Source: Polyangium spumosum (GTDB lineage Bacteria; Myxococcota_A; Polyangia; Polyangiales; Polyangiaceae). From it: a stretch of DNA of 64,000 bases. Positions 1 through 10,802 of this stretch are shown here, piece by piece. Position 1 is the first letter of the stretch; every line of letters begins with the position of its first letter. The notes below the pieces were generated by a model, which was given only the letters and a program-made list of their open reading frames with translations, had not been told where the DNA came from and ran no database searches. Both the position numbers and the translations under genes were made by a program. The stretch is from positions 620,001 through 684,000 of the forward strand of contig NZ_WJIE01000003.1 of assembly GCF_009649845.1 (NCBI RefSeq). The letters run 5' to 3'.

Positions 1-1323
1 TCAGAGGATCTTCAGGAACGCGACGAGGTCCGCCTTCTGCTTCGTGTTCAGGTGGATCTGCTTCTTCTTGCCGTCGGCCGAATGGTTGTACCAGGGGCTC
101 GTGAAGTAATCGACGACCTCCTCGAGCGTGTCGGCGGAGTTGTCGTGGAAATACGGCGCGACGTGCCGGATGCCGCGGAGCTGCGGCACCTTGAAACGGT
201 GCAGATCCTCGTAACGCGCGGTGGCCGCGGCGACGCCGATGTCGTCGACGACGGTGTGCTCGACGATGGTCCCGTCCACCTTCACGAGCTTCAGCACCAC
301 CGGGACGCGCTGGCCCGTCACGCTATCGAAATCGCGGAACTCCAGGTCGTGCTTGTTCCGCTGCGAGACGCCGATATCCATGACGTGCCCGTAATGGGGC
401 GGGAAGCTGAGCGGATTGCCGTCGACGTGATCCCGGTTGCTGAAGACGTTCGGCATGTTGTGGCACGACATGCAGTGCTTCGCGAACAGCTTTTGCCCGC
501 GCTTCTCGGCCGGCGTCGTGGCGTTCACCGTGTAGAAGGGATCGTCGAGGAGCGTGTCGTGCAGCGGGTCGTCGGGATCGAGCAGCGCGGCGAGCTCCGG
601 CGGGTCGATCTGCGACTCCATGAACGCGCTCATGTCGCGGAGATCCTGGATGGGAGCGAGGTCGTCGAAGCGCAGGTCCGTGTTCTGCGTGTGCGTGAAG
701 ATCGCGCCGCGGACGGCCTCCGTGAGCTCGCGCATCCGGCCGTCGTTCAGCGCGCCGAACGTGAAGACGATGTTAATGAGCGGCTGGCTCTTGCGCCAGA
801 AGAAGACCTTGAGGAAGGGGTCGCCCGGCGGCAAGAGCGGGTTGAACCGGTTGGCGCGGTGAAACAAGAGCCCGAGCTCGTTGAAATTGACCAGGCCGAG
901 CGGCTCGTCGCCGATGTCCGATTCGAGGCCGGTGAAGAGCACGTCGTCGAGCGGAATGGTGCTCGTGAGGGGCAGGGGCGGCAGGCCGAGGCGGTTCTCC
1001 GGGCGGTGGCACGTGAAGCAGGTCCGCCCGTTGCTCACGACCGTGCCGGCGATGCTCGATTCGCCCTCGAAGAGCGCTTGCGAGTCGTCGGAGGAGACGC
1101 CGTCGGCGGCAATGCCGAATCTGGCCTGCCCGTTCACCGGATCACCGAGGTCGCCGATGCGGTTCGGGAAATCGAGCGCCTGGGTATAACGCACCCCGGC
1201 GTCGAAGAACTGCCGGAAGAGGTCGTCGTTCGAGGGCGTCGCGTCGGCCTGGACGGCGATCGCGCTCGCGGCGAAGACGGCGGCGCCCAGGAGCCAATGA
1301 TTGCGGTTCGCGTGTTTGCTCAT
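1..1323 (-). CDS. Di-haem cytochrome c peroxidase / MauG-family protein
   Basis: A 440-residue secreted c-type cytochrome. The first ~28 residues are a signal peptide ending near AVQADA. Two haem-binding CxxCH motifs are visible, C102-FT-CH106 and C284-MS-CH288, the layout of the bacterial di-haem peroxidase/MauG superfamily, which acts in the periplasm on hydrogen peroxide or oxidises protein or organic substrates. Several further His and Met residues (for example near residues 154 and 211) could serve as distal ligands. The gene is complete, with its TGA stop at the left edge of the window. It starts 13 bp after the stop of an upstream lipoprotein gene, so the two are probably co-transcribed and may act together at the cell envelope. 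The substrate cannot be inferred from sequence alone. Confidence 0.85.
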   Translation of the reverse strand: MSKHANRNHWLLGAAVFAASAIAVQADATPSNDDLFRQFFDAGVRYTQALDFPNRIGDLGDPVNGQARFGIAADGVSSDDSQALFEGESSIAGTVVSNGRTCFTCHRPENRLGLPPLPLTSTIPLDDVLFTGLESDIGDEPLGLVNFNELGLLFHRANRFNPLLPPGDPFLKVFFWRKSQPLINIVFTFGALNDGRMRELTEAVRGAIFTHTQNTDLRFDDLAPIQDLRDMSAFMESQIDPPELAALLDPDDPLHDTLLDDPFYTVNATTPAEKRGQKLFAKHCMSCHNMPNVFSNRDHVDGNPLSFPPHYGHVMDIGVSQRNKHDLEFRDFDSVTGQRVPVVLKLVKVDGTIVEHTVVDDIGVAAATARYEDLHRFKVPQLRGIRHVAPYFHDNSADTLEEVVDYFTSPWYNHSADGKKKQIHLNTKQKADLVAFLKIL

Positions 1324-1336
1324 GGTCTGCCTCCTC

Positions 1337-2452
1337 TCACTGCGCGCAGAAGTTCGGCCCGGTGACGTGGGGTGTGGCGAGGAAGGGCTGGCAGCCGAGC
1401 CCGTTGCCTCCCGGGATGGGATGAATGACCGGCGCGACGTTGCGGACGACCCGATTGAGGTGCAGGTGGTAGCCGTTCGGCGTGCCGCCTTGCATGCCGG
1501 CGAAGTTGCTGATGAGCGAGGCCCCGCTGAAGACGTAGGGGGGATCGTTGTTCGGGTATGGCGTCGCGGCGTCCTCGATGGACATGTCGAAGATCACGCC
1601 GGCGCGGAGGATATCGGCGAAGCTCGGCCCGGTGTTCGGCGGGAGCCAGCCGTACACGTAGGGCCGGAGCTGGCCGGCGGTGGGATCGGCGGGGTTCGAC
1701 TGGCAAAGGTCGTGCGGAAGATTCGTGACGATGGCAGCGCCGGTCTGACCGCCCTCCTGGGTGACGTGATCGTAAGGAATCGTGTACTGGTGGTAGAGCC
1801 TGCCCTGCGCGTCCGGGTTCACGACGATCGAGCTCACGAGCGGGAAGATGGGGAAACCCACCGTGATGGAGTTCGGCGGCGGTCCGCCGGGGAAGTCGTA
1901 TTCGCTGCCGAGGAGCAGGTTGGTGTCCGCGTCGTAGTAAAACGACGTGAGCGCGGTGTTGATGGTGCCGAAGATGGTCCAGAGGCGATACCCCGTGACG
2001 AGCAGGTCCTTCTGGCGCAGGTGGAAGGGGTTGTGGAAATAATCCACGCCCTCGGTCCGCTCCACGACCGGCGCGCGCGGGATGTTCCTGCCCTTGAGCG
2101 TGATACGGACCGTGTTCGCCGCCTTGTCCCAGTCGACGCGGACGGTGCCCTTGACGTTGCGGCAGTCGCCCCCGGGGGGGGCGATGATGAGGTCCTCGAT
2201 GTTGGCGTTGGCGCCGCGCCAGAGAGGGGCGTACACGGAGCCGCGGTCATTGTCCCCAACCCAGACCGGAGAGAGGATCGCCTCGTCGGTGTTCGTCCAG
2301 AAGGGCTTGGGCGGCGCGTTCAGCGAGGCCCTGATCGCATTGTAGGAGAGAGATTGTTCTGCAGATCCGACCGTCTCTTCGGTCGGCTCCGACGCCCCGC
2401 TGCATGCGAGCAGCGCGAGCGCGCACGTGAGCAACCCAATCCGTGTTCGCAT
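1337..2452 (-). CDS. Lipoprotein of unknown function, paired with di-haem peroxidase
   Basis: A 371-residue lipoprotein. The chosen ATG at 2452 begins MRTRIGLLTCALALLACSG, a classic signal peptide with an LLAC lipobox; a longer in-frame reading upstream would bury this signal and is rejected. The mature part is rich in Asn, Pro, Gly and aromatic residues, as in secreted beta-rich proteins, and no catalytic motif was recognised. Its stop lies 13 bp before the start of the cytochrome peroxidase gene, so it is probably the first gene of a two-gene operon. It may be an accessory or partner protein for the haem enzyme; that role rests only on gene order. Confidence 0.7.
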   Translation of the reverse strand: MRTRIGLLTCALALLACSGASEPTEETVGSAEQSLSYNAIRASLNAPPKPFWTNTDEAILSPVWVGDNDRGSVYAPLWRGANANIEDLIIAPPGGDCRNVKGTVRVDWDKAANTVRITLKGRNIPRAPVVERTEGVDYFHNPFHLRQKDLLVTGYRLWTIFGTINTALTSFYYDADTNLLLGSEYDFPGGPPPNSITVGFPIFPLVSSIVVNPDAQGRLYHQYTIPYDHVTQEGGQTGAAIVTNLPHDLCQSNPADPTAGQLRPYVYGWLPPNTGPSFADILRAGVIFDMSIEDAATPYPNNDPPYVFSGASLISNFAGMQGGTPNGYHLHLNRVVRNVAPVIHPIPGGNGLGCQPFLATPHVTGPNFCAQ

Positions 2453-2752
2453 GGACGCATCCCTCCCTTGCCGTGAGAATGACACACGGCAGGTTCGTTC
2501 GGCTGATGGTCGAATGGACCCGTGATCACCCCGCGGGTCCTCAAATGGTGAACCCGCGCGCACGGTAAAGTGGATCAAGCTCAGTATATACAGTTCGTCT
2601 GGTAGGGCAAATGATTCCGTACCGCCGGGGCAAATCCGGAATCCGCGTCCCGAACTGTCAGTGATTCGACACTCGGGCCATGCTGGGGCGGCCCATGGGT
2701 TGCATGCCGGGCGCGCGTGACGCGGGCGCGTCGACGCGGTGCATAAGAACGC
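2453..2752. other. Intergenic region with small inverted repeats
   Basis: A 300-bp gap upstream of the lipoprotein gene at 2452. It holds short inverted repeats: GGACCC/GGGTCC at 2516-2540, CCGTG/CACGG at 2471-2489, and a wider pair ACAGTTCG (2590-2597) with CGAACTGT (2651-2658). It probably contains the promoter of the lipoprotein/peroxidase operon and the end of the upstream lipase-like gene. No open reading frame or strong promoter was convincing. Confidence 0.4.
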
Positions 2753-5191
2753 CTACGGCGCGAGGCAGGGGGTATTGCCGCAAGGATCGATGACCTTGCC
2801 CGTCGAGCGCAAGAACTCGGAGATCTGCAGGCGCGCGCCCGGCAGGACACGCGGCGCGCCGTGGGGATCGACGCCGTCGCGCAGCGGCTTGTTCTCCACG
2901 GGCGGCGCCGGTGTGCCCTTGTTCGACGCCATGTCGTACGGCCCCGTATCCCAGACGAAGAGCGCCGAGCCGAAGTGCGGGTAACTCTCGAGCGGCTGAA
3001 TGCCGAAATACGGGGTCACGTCGATGGAGCGGCCCGGGTTCAGGACGGGCACGTGGATCCCCGCGCCGATCGTGCGCGCCTCGATGTCGGCCGACCATTG
3101 CGTGACCTGATGGTCGGCGAACGCGTTCTGCATGAGCACCGCGTGGGTGGGCGTGTTCGGCAGCGGATCCTCGCCGACGTGCCAGGCATACCCGTTCGTC
3201 TCGCCGCGATCCCAGAGCATCTGCGCGGACGAGAAGACGAAGCGCCGGTCGAATTCGTTCGTGTACGCCTGGTCGAAGAACGTCCGGAGATCGTCGAAGC
3301 CCGTGGCGCGGTCGAGCAGGAGGCTGTAGTTCATGCCCGTGACGCCGAGGACGCCGCGGCGGATGTCCTGCGAGACGGCGACGAGCGCGCCGCCGAGGAT
3401 GCCGCCCTGGCTGATGCCGTAATAAAACACGTCGCTCGTGTCGATCAGCGGCTGATCGAGCGGGCCGCCGCGGAACGCCGGGTCCTTCACGAAGCCCTCG
3501 GGGTGGATCATGAGCCGCGCGAGGAAGAGGTTGTTCAGGAGGCCCTGCTGGAGCCGGTCGGCGAGCGTATTCATCCGGCCAAACTCGGTGACGAGCCGGA
3601 GGATGTTCTCGTCGTCGCTCGACGCCATCCCGATGAAGTCCGTCGCGCAGAAGACGAAATTGTACGTGTTCGAGAGCTCGCCCGTGGCGGAGCCGCCGTT
3701 CACCTGGCTCGCCGAGCCCTGCTGGCCGTGGCCATAAAGCGCCGCGCGGCCGGGCACGACGGGCTGCGTGTTGTCGTTCCCGTCCGGGAGCGCGGCGCGC
3801 GGGATGTTGCAGATGAAGTTCGCCTGGAGCGTGGCCGTGCCGTCGAGCTGATCCGGGAGCCCGTCGTTCGGCTCATCGTAATGGAACGACGACCCCGAGA
3901 CGCCGTTCGCCTGGTTCAGGTAGTTCGGGACCGTGAACGTGCCGATGACGCGGCGCGAGCGGTTCGCGTCGGGGTTCTGGAGGACCTGCGTGATCGTGAA
4001 CGTGGGCGCGGCATTGCCGAGATTGGCGAAGGCGTCGTCGCGGATGTGGAGCATGCGCCCCGCGAGGCTCTTCGCGCTGGCGACGGTGAAATCCCAGGCG
4101 AGGTAGAGCTCCTTGCGCTCGATACCCGCGCCCGCGAGGACGTCGAAGATTTTTTCCATCGAATCACGCCGGGCCTCGATCGCCGGCACGTCCGAGGGGA
4201 TCGCGTCGCGGTAGACCTGGAAGGCGTCGGAGGCCTCGATCGTCTTCCCCGCGCTGTCCTTCAGGTTGCGGAGGGCGACGACGTAGCGGTGCCCTTCACG
4301 GAAATTCATGCCCGCGCGGAGGATGAGCGCGCGCGTCGCGTCACTCGTCGCATACGAGTCGAGCTCGCCCCAGACGAGGTGCCTCTCGAGGGTGTCGGCG
4401 TCGACCACCACGAGCGGCGAGTCCGCCTCGAGCGAGCGCTCCATGTGGTTGATCGCGCCGATGCCGGTCGCGGCGAGGTCGAGGCCCGGCACGTACGTGA
4501 GGAGCATCTGGCCGGGCGAAAAACCGTCGGCGCGGTTCCAGTCCGTCGGATCCATTCCAATGCCGCCGGGGCTCACGATCGACCCCGGGGGCAAACCCGC
4601 GGCCGGGGAGAGGTCGACCTCCTTGTTGACGGGCATCGACGTCGGGTGGAGCGCGACGCGGCGGCCCGTGCTCGTCGCGGGATCGATGGTCGTGAAATGG
4701 TCGTTCGGCCAGGGGAAGAGGCAATGGGCGGTGTCCAGGATGTCGCAACGATCGGCGTTCGAGACGTCGATCGTGTTCGGATCGACGTCGAAGACCGGCG
4801 GAGGGTCGGGCGGCGTCGTCACGCAATCGACGGAGACGGCCGTCACGTCCGCGCCGGCGATGGCGCCCTTGCCGCCCGTCACGGTGCACGTCTGCGCCGG
4901 GTCCGTGGGCTGCGCGGTCACGGTGACGTCGTAGTCATCGCCGTCCGCGAGCCCCGGCGTGAAGGAGAAGGAGCCGCTCGCCTCGATCGGGAGGCTCGAG
5001 AAGAGGTCGTCCGGCAGGGCGATCTCGAGGACGAGGCCCTTGCCTTCGAGGCCCTTCACGGCCCCTCCGACCTTGTATTGGGAGCCCTCGGCGGGCGGCG
5101 GCGGCGTGGGCGTGGGCGCGGGATCGGAGCCGCAGCCGGCGGCGCCGACGGTGGCGAGCAGGAGTGTATAGGCAAGACGAGTTCGACGCAT
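2753..5191 (-). CDS. Large alpha/beta-hydrolase (lipase-like) lipoprotein
   Basis: An 812-residue exported lipoprotein starting at ATG 5191 (MRRTRLAYTLLLATVGAAGC, lipobox GAAGC). A Pro/Thr-rich linker and a beta-sandwich-like segment with the repeated phrase for a Gly-rich mature domain follow. A region of about 200 residues beginning near the phrase FPWPNDHFT resembles the N-terminal domain of bacterial virulence-factor-type lipases. The C-terminal third holds a nucleophile elbow, YYGISQGG (GxSxG), preceded by GHGQQG, which could form the oxyanion region. It is probably an extracellular esterase or lipase attached to the outer membrane. The substrate is unknown. The family call is from motif recognition only. 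Confidence 0.65.
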   Translation of the reverse strand: MRRTRLAYTLLLATVGAAGCGSDPAPTPTPPPPAEGSQYKVGGAVKGLEGKGLVLEIALPDDLFSSLPIEASGSFSFTPGLADGDDYDVTVTAQPTDPAQTCTVTGGKGAIAGADVTAVSVDCVTTPPDPPPVFDVDPNTIDVSNADRCDILDTAHCLFPWPNDHFTTIDPATSTGRRVALHPTSMPVNKEVDLSPAAGLPPGSIVSPGGIGMDPTDWNRADGFSPGQMLLTYVPGLDLAATGIGAINHMERSLEADSPLVVVDADTLERHLVWGELDSYATSDATRALILRAGMNFREGHRYVVALRNLKDSAGKTIEASDAFQVYRDAIPSDVPAIEARRDSMEKIFDVLAGAGIERKELYLAWDFTVASAKSLAGRMLHIRDDAFANLGNAAPTFTITQVLQNPDANRSRRVIGTFTVPNYLNQANGVSGSSFHYDEPNDGLPDQLDGTATLQANFICNIPRAALPDGNDNTQPVVPGRAALYGHGQQGSASQVNGGSATGELSNTYNFVFCATDFIGMASSDDENILRLVTEFGRMNTLADRLQQGLLNNLFLARLMIHPEGFVKDPAFRGGPLDQPLIDTSDVFYYGISQGGILGGALVAVSQDIRRGVLGVTGMNYSLLLDRATGFDDLRTFFDQAYTNEFDRRFVFSSAQMLWDRGETNGYAWHVGEDPLPNTPTHAVLMQNAFADHQVTQWSADIEARTIGAGIHVPVLNPGRSIDVTPYFGIQPLESYPHFGSALFVWDTGPYDMASNKGTPAPPVENKPLRDGVDPHGAPRVLPGARLQISEFLRSTGKVIDPCGNTPCLAP

Positions 5192-5260
5192 GAAGAGTCC
5201 TCCGTGATCCGCGCAGGGTATCACGGAGGACCGCCCGGCCGATACGGCGCCGGTGTTCGT

Positions 5261-6925
5261 TCAGATCACGTCCGCCGCCGCCGCGAACCCGATCCTGCCA
5301 ATCTCGCCCGCGCCCTTGCGCCCCACGAATTCTCGAAAGCTCTCGCCCTCGGCGCGCCCTTCCACGTAATACCTCGCGATCGCCGCGATCACCTTGGGCG
5401 TCTCCTCCTCGGGCACGCGGCCGTCGAGGCGGTCGCCGATCTTCGCGTCCGGGCCGCAGCCGCCGCCGACGCGTAATGAATAATGCGGGCGCTCCACGCC
5501 GTCCTTGCCCTTCACCATCAGGCCCGTCATGCCGATGTCGGCCACGTGGTGCTGGCCGCACGAGTTCGGGCAGCCCGAGATCTTGATGTCGAAGGCGCCG
5601 ATCTTCTGCACGAGATCGTCCGCCTCGGCGCGGCTGCCGCTCTCCGAGAGGTGCTCGCGCACGCGGGCGCCGACGCCCATGCTCTTCGTGATCGCCAGCG
5701 AGCAATAATCGGCACCCGGGCAGGCCACGATGTCGGTGATGTGCCCGGCGTCGGGCTCGGCGAGGCCAATCTGCGTGAGCGCGCGGTGCAGCGCCACGAG
5801 GTGACCCTCGGGGACGAACCGCATCACGAAGTTCTGCGTGTTCGTCGTGCGGACCTCGCCGTTGCCGTATTCGCGCGCGAGCGCCGCGAGCCTGCGCATC
5901 TGCTCGGCCGTGATGTCGCCGAGCGGCAGCTTCACCGTCACCACGCGGTAGCCGGGCTGCGTCTGCGCGAGCGTGTTCGTCCTCTTCCAGCGCGCGAAGG
6001 CGCCGTCGCCGATCGCGTCGCCGCCCGGGGCCGGCGGCGGCGCCTCCTCGTCCTTGTATTCGCCGAGATACCGGTCGAGATCCGCCTCGATCTTCGCGCC
6101 CTCCTCGGCCTTGATCTTCGTGAGCTCGTCGTCGAGCCGCTTCATGAACTCCGCCGCGCCGAGCTTGCGCAGCAGGAACTTGAGGCGCGCCTTCTTGCGA
6201 TTCTTGCGCTCCCCATCCCGGTGGAAGACCCGGATCACCGCGTCACACGCGGCGATCACGTCCCGCTCGGGGATGAACTCGCGCCAGAGGTGCGCGATCT
6301 CCGGCGTCGAGCCGAGCCCGCCCGCGACATAGACCGAAAAACCTCGCCCCGCGTCCGTCACCCGCGCGAGCAGGCCGACGTCGTTGATCATGATCTGCGC
6401 GTGGTCGCGCGTGCTGCCCGTGAGGGCGATCTTGAACTTGCGCGGCAGCCTGCGGTTGTGCGGGTGGAAGAGGAAGTATTGCGTGATCGCGTGCGCGTGG
6501 GGCGAGACGTCGAACGGCTCGTCCGGCGCGACACCCGCGAGGTGCGACGCGGTCACGTTGCGCACCGCATCGGAGCAAGCGCCGAGCGCGGTCACGTCCG
6601 CCCGGGCGAGCACGCGCTGCAGCTCCAGCGTCTCCTCGAGCTCGAGGTGGTGGAGCTGGATGTCTTGACGCGTCGTGACGTGCGCGAGCCCGAGCGCCCA
6701 GCGCTCCGTCACCTCGGCGACGGCCTCGAGCTGCGCGGCCGTCATGCGCCCGCCCGGGACCTTGATCCGCTGCATGTTCTTCACCCGCGCGAGCTGCGCA
6801 TACACGCCCATCCCGAGCCGTAGCGGACGGAACTGATCCGGCGTGATCTCCCCGCGCTTGAACCGCTCGATGTTCTCCGCGTACTCGTCGAGCACGGCCT
6901 GCATACGTGACGCTGCGTCAGACAT
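5261..6925 (-). CDS. Ferredoxin-type sulfite/nitrite reductase (sirohaem, 4Fe-4S)
   Basis: A 554-residue haemoprotein reductase, the usual length for the ferredoxin-dependent assimilatory family. The start at ATG 6925 (MSDAASRMQAVLDEY) gives the family N-terminus, followed by the substrate/parachute repeats TRQDIQLHHL and, in the second half, TTNTQNFVMRF. The sirohaem/4Fe-4S cysteines are present as CPGADYC and, about 40 residues later, GCPNSCG. It reduces sulfite to sulfide or nitrite to ammonia with six electrons in the cytoplasm. Sequence alone does not separate the two substrates here, so no symbol is given. It is transcribed away from a 43-bp tandem array that fills the upstream gap. Confidence 0.88.
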   Translation of the reverse strand: MSDAASRMQAVLDEYAENIERFKRGEITPDQFRPLRLGMGVYAQLARVKNMQRIKVPGGRMTAAQLEAVAEVTERWALGLAHVTTRQDIQLHHLELEETLELQRVLARADVTALGACSDAVRNVTASHLAGVAPDEPFDVSPHAHAITQYFLFHPHNRRLPRKFKIALTGSTRDHAQIMINDVGLLARVTDAGRGFSVYVAGGLGSTPEIAHLWREFIPERDVIAACDAVIRVFHRDGERKNRKKARLKFLLRKLGAAEFMKRLDDELTKIKAEEGAKIEADLDRYLGEYKDEEAPPPAPGGDAIGDGAFARWKRTNTLAQTQPGYRVVTVKLPLGDITAEQMRRLAALAREYGNGEVRTTNTQNFVMRFVPEGHLVALHRALTQIGLAEPDAGHITDIVACPGADYCSLAITKSMGVGARVREHLSESGSRAEADDLVQKIGAFDIKISGCPNSCGQHHVADIGMTGLMVKGKDGVERPHYSLRVGGGCGPDAKIGDRLDGRVPEEETPKVIAAIARYYVEGRAEGESFREFVGRKGAGEIGRIGFAAAADVI

Positions 6926-7008
6926 GGCCCGCGAGTGTATCTTGCACTTTTCCGACGCGTCAAGTGGGACAATCCGCGGACGCGCTCCCGCGGAGGGCCG
7001 GGACGTGT

Positions 7009-7283
7009 TCTGCACCCTGCAGAAGGACGCCCCGGCGAGGCGGGAGGGGCTTCTGCGCAGCGCAGAAGGGCATCCGCCCAAGGACGCGGGGACCTCTGCG
7101 CGGATCGGAGCCCCTCGCGGGTGTGGTCGGACACATGTCTGCACACGTCAGAGACGGTCGCGGGTGGGCCCGGAGGGATGTCTGCGGGGCGCGGAGGTGA
7201 CCGCGGGGACGGTCGGAGGGATGTGCGCGATGCGCAGACGGGGGCGAGGGCGAGGTGGGAGGGGGATCCGCGCCGAGCGGGGC
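7009..7283. repeat. 43-bp-period tandem array with palindromic core (array 1)
   Basis: Units begin at 7009, 7052, 7095, 7138, 7181, 7224 and 7267, so every interval is exactly 43 bp. Each unit opens with a 15-bp imperfect palindrome of the form TCTGCGC-n-GCAGA (for example TCTGCGCAGCGCAGA at 7052 and TCTGCACCCTGCAGA at 7009). It is followed by a G-rich tail, and two units end in CGGAGGGATG. The rest of each unit has diverged. The last unit abuts the stop codon of the kinase gene at 7284; the first begins 83 bp upstream of the reductase start. The period is not divisible by three, so this is not a coding repeat. Two other gaps in this window have arrays of the same period. Confidence 0.8.
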
Positions 7284-8855
<1,572 letters not shown>

Positions 8856-8984
8856 GGGGTGAGACCGGCTCGCGCATCCTAGACCAAACGCGCGGGCCGT
8901 TGAAAGAGGTTCTGGCGTCGCGGTCGTGTCCGCTCGGCCGCAAGGGCGCGTTCTAGCGCAGTTTTTCGGCGCGTCGACGTCGCA

Positions 8985-10802
8985 TCAGCTCGCGTCGACG
9001 AGCTCCCGCAGCGAGACGGGCCGAAGCTCGGAGAGGCCGTGGAGCTCGGCATAACTGCGCAGGACCTCGCCCGGGCAAGCGGACGCGAGCACACACCGGG
9101 CCTCGTGGGGGCAAGGGATCGCCGAGGCGTGGAAGGCCGCGTGTTCGGCCTCGCCGGCGCGGTGGCGGAAGCGCGCGTCCCGGTACTCGGTGCCGGGCAG
9201 CGGAGGCCGCTCGGCGGGCGCGTCGAGCCAGGCCCGCGGCGGCACGGCGCCGTCGCGCATGCGGCGAAACACCACGCAAGGGACGACGCCCTGCACGTTC
9301 AAACGCACGCCCCGCGCGAGCGCCCCGGCCATGGCCTCCGCGACGTCGGTCATGCGGGGCGCGGACGAGAAATACCGGTCGGCGCGGGATTCGAAGCTCG
9401 GGTAGGGCATGTGCGGGAAGAAGGACAAGCCGCGCTCGGCGGCGAATCGAGCGACGCCTTCGAGCTCGAGCGCGCCCTCGCGGGTCGCGACGCAGAGGAT
9501 CCACACGGATCCGGCCGGGACGCGGGCGAGGAGGTTGTCGATGGCGCGGAGGACCCGCGCGTGCGCGCCCTCGCGGCCGACGATCCGGTCGTGCGCCGCG
9601 GGGCTCGTCGAATAGAGGGGGACGTGGAAACGTGTGTCCTCGGGGAGGGCGGCGAGGACCTCGTCGCAGAAGGCCGGATCGGCGAGGCGGGTGCACGGGG
9701 AGAAGACGTGCGCGGTGCGGTAGCCGAGGTCGCGCGCGCGTCGGAGGACGTCGAGGATCCGCGAATGGGCGAGCGGGTCGTAGCCATTGATGCGCACGGC
9801 GCGCACGCCGCGGCGCCGGTTCGATTCGAGGTCGGCGAAGAGCCGGGCGAGCACGCGGTCGCCGCCGTCCTCGGGCGGGGCGGTCTCCTTGATCGAGCAG
9901 AAGGCGCAGGACTGCCCGCAATCGGCGTCGATCGCGAGGTTCAGGACCTCGTCGCCCGCGGAGGGCTCGCCCTCGTCGGAGGCGGCCGGGGGCAGGAGCG
10001 CAGGGGCGACGTCCGAGAGGATGTCCGGAAAAACCACGTCGAGGCCCGCGTGGTCGCGCAATTGCAGGACGAACGCGACGAGCGCGCGCAGCTCGTCCGC
10101 GCCGGGGGGATCGGCGGCGCCGAGCGCGAGGTGCTTGATGGAGAAATGGGCCGTGGTGGCGAACGCAGGTTTCGTGTCGTCGCGGCGCCCCACGAGGAGG
10201 AGCAGGCGCCGGGCGTCCGATTCCCGGCGGAAATCCAGGACGAGCTCGAGCCCGCCGTCGTGGGACTTCTGCAGGTACGAGCTCGGATAGACGTCGACGA
10301 GGGAGAAGCCCGAGGCGGCGGGCGCGCCCTCGACGATCTCCGGCGATAACAGGGCCCGGAGCCCGTCGCGGCCGAAGACGAGGCGGCCCCCTTCGCGGGC
10401 GCGGCCGAGGGCCTCGGCGAGCGTCCGGCCGGGGTTTCGTTCGAGCAGCGCGTCGATCGAGGCCGCGACGGCCATCACGAGCCGCGAGACCTCCTCGCGC
10501 CGCTCGGGCGTCCGCGCGGCGAGCGCGCCGCGGTAACGCACCGAGCAACACGCGAGCCGCCGGAACACGGGGCCGGGGGCGCCACGCGGCAGGACCGTGA
10601 CCTCGACCCAGTCCGCGCTGCCCTTCGCCTCGAAGCGCGCCGAGAGTTTGTCCTCGCCCTCGAGCAGGATCACCTTGCAGGAGAACCCCCCGAGCCGCAG
10701 GGGCACGAGGGCCATCTCCACCCCGGACGAGTCCTCCCGCGCGAGCGCCGTTTCGATCGAGCTCAAGCGGCTCCCCCGGCCGCGTCCCAGGCCTTCACCC
10801 AC
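8985..10802 (-). CDS. Radical SAM protein with C-terminal cysteine cluster
   Basis: A radical SAM enzyme of up to 605 residues. The SAM/4Fe-4S motif is CGQSCAFC, near residue 285, after a ~270-residue N-terminal region with no recognised domain. The C-terminus has a further Cys group (CPHEARC, then ASACPG) that could hold an auxiliary cluster, as in SPASM-type maturases. The ATG at 10802 lies inside the upstream gene. A TTG at 10766 overlaps that gene's stop (TTGA), and an ATG at 10715 precedes MALVPLRLGG, so the true start may be shorter. It is the last gene of a three-gene unit with overlapping ends. It may modify a peptide or protein, but the substrate is unknown. Confidence 0.75.
   Translation of the reverse strand: MGEGLGRGRGSRLSSIETALAREDSSGVEMALVPLRLGGFSCKVILLEGEDKLSARFEAKGSADWVEVTVLPRGAPGPVFRRLACCSVRYRGALAARTPERREEVSRLVMAVAASIDALLERNPGRTLAEALGRAREGGRLVFGRDGLRALLSPEIVEGAPAASGFSLVDVYPSSYLQKSHDGGLELVLDFRRESDARRLLLLVGRRDDTKPAFATTAHFSIKHLALGAADPPGADELRALVAFVLQLRDHAGLDVVFPDILSDVAPALLPPAASDEGEPSAGDEVLNLAIDADCGQSCAFCSIKETAPPEDGGDRVLARLFADLESNRRRGVRAVRINGYDPLAHSRILDVLRRARDLGYRTAHVFSPCTRLADPAFCDEVLAALPEDTRFHVPLYSTSPAAHDRIVGREGAHARVLRAIDNLLARVPAGSVWILCVATREGALELEGVARFAAERGLSFFPHMPYPSFESRADRYFSSAPRMTDVAEAMAGALARGVRLNVQGVVPCVVFRRMRDGAVPPRAWLDAPAERPPLPGTEYRDARFRHRAGEAEHAAFHASAIPCPHEARCVLASACPGEVLRSYAELHGLSELRPVSLRELVDAS

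Noticed and set aside
52-1365. Long plus-strand reading frame opposite the cytochrome peroxidase
   Set aside because: It is Arg/Val/Glu/Asp-rich antisense text typical of GC-rich DNA, and the minus-strand gene has haem motifs and a signal peptide.
7009-7067. PhaR operators in array 1 because of CTGC-n-GCAG
   Set aside because: The spacing and flanks differ from the two palindromes at phaR, the array is far from PHA genes, and the repeat period explains the pattern better.
7009-7283. CRISPR array at the 43-bp repeats (also at 26793 and 43326)
   Set aside because: There is no conserved repeat alternating with unique spacers. Similarity is spread along the unit and decays, and no cas genes are near.
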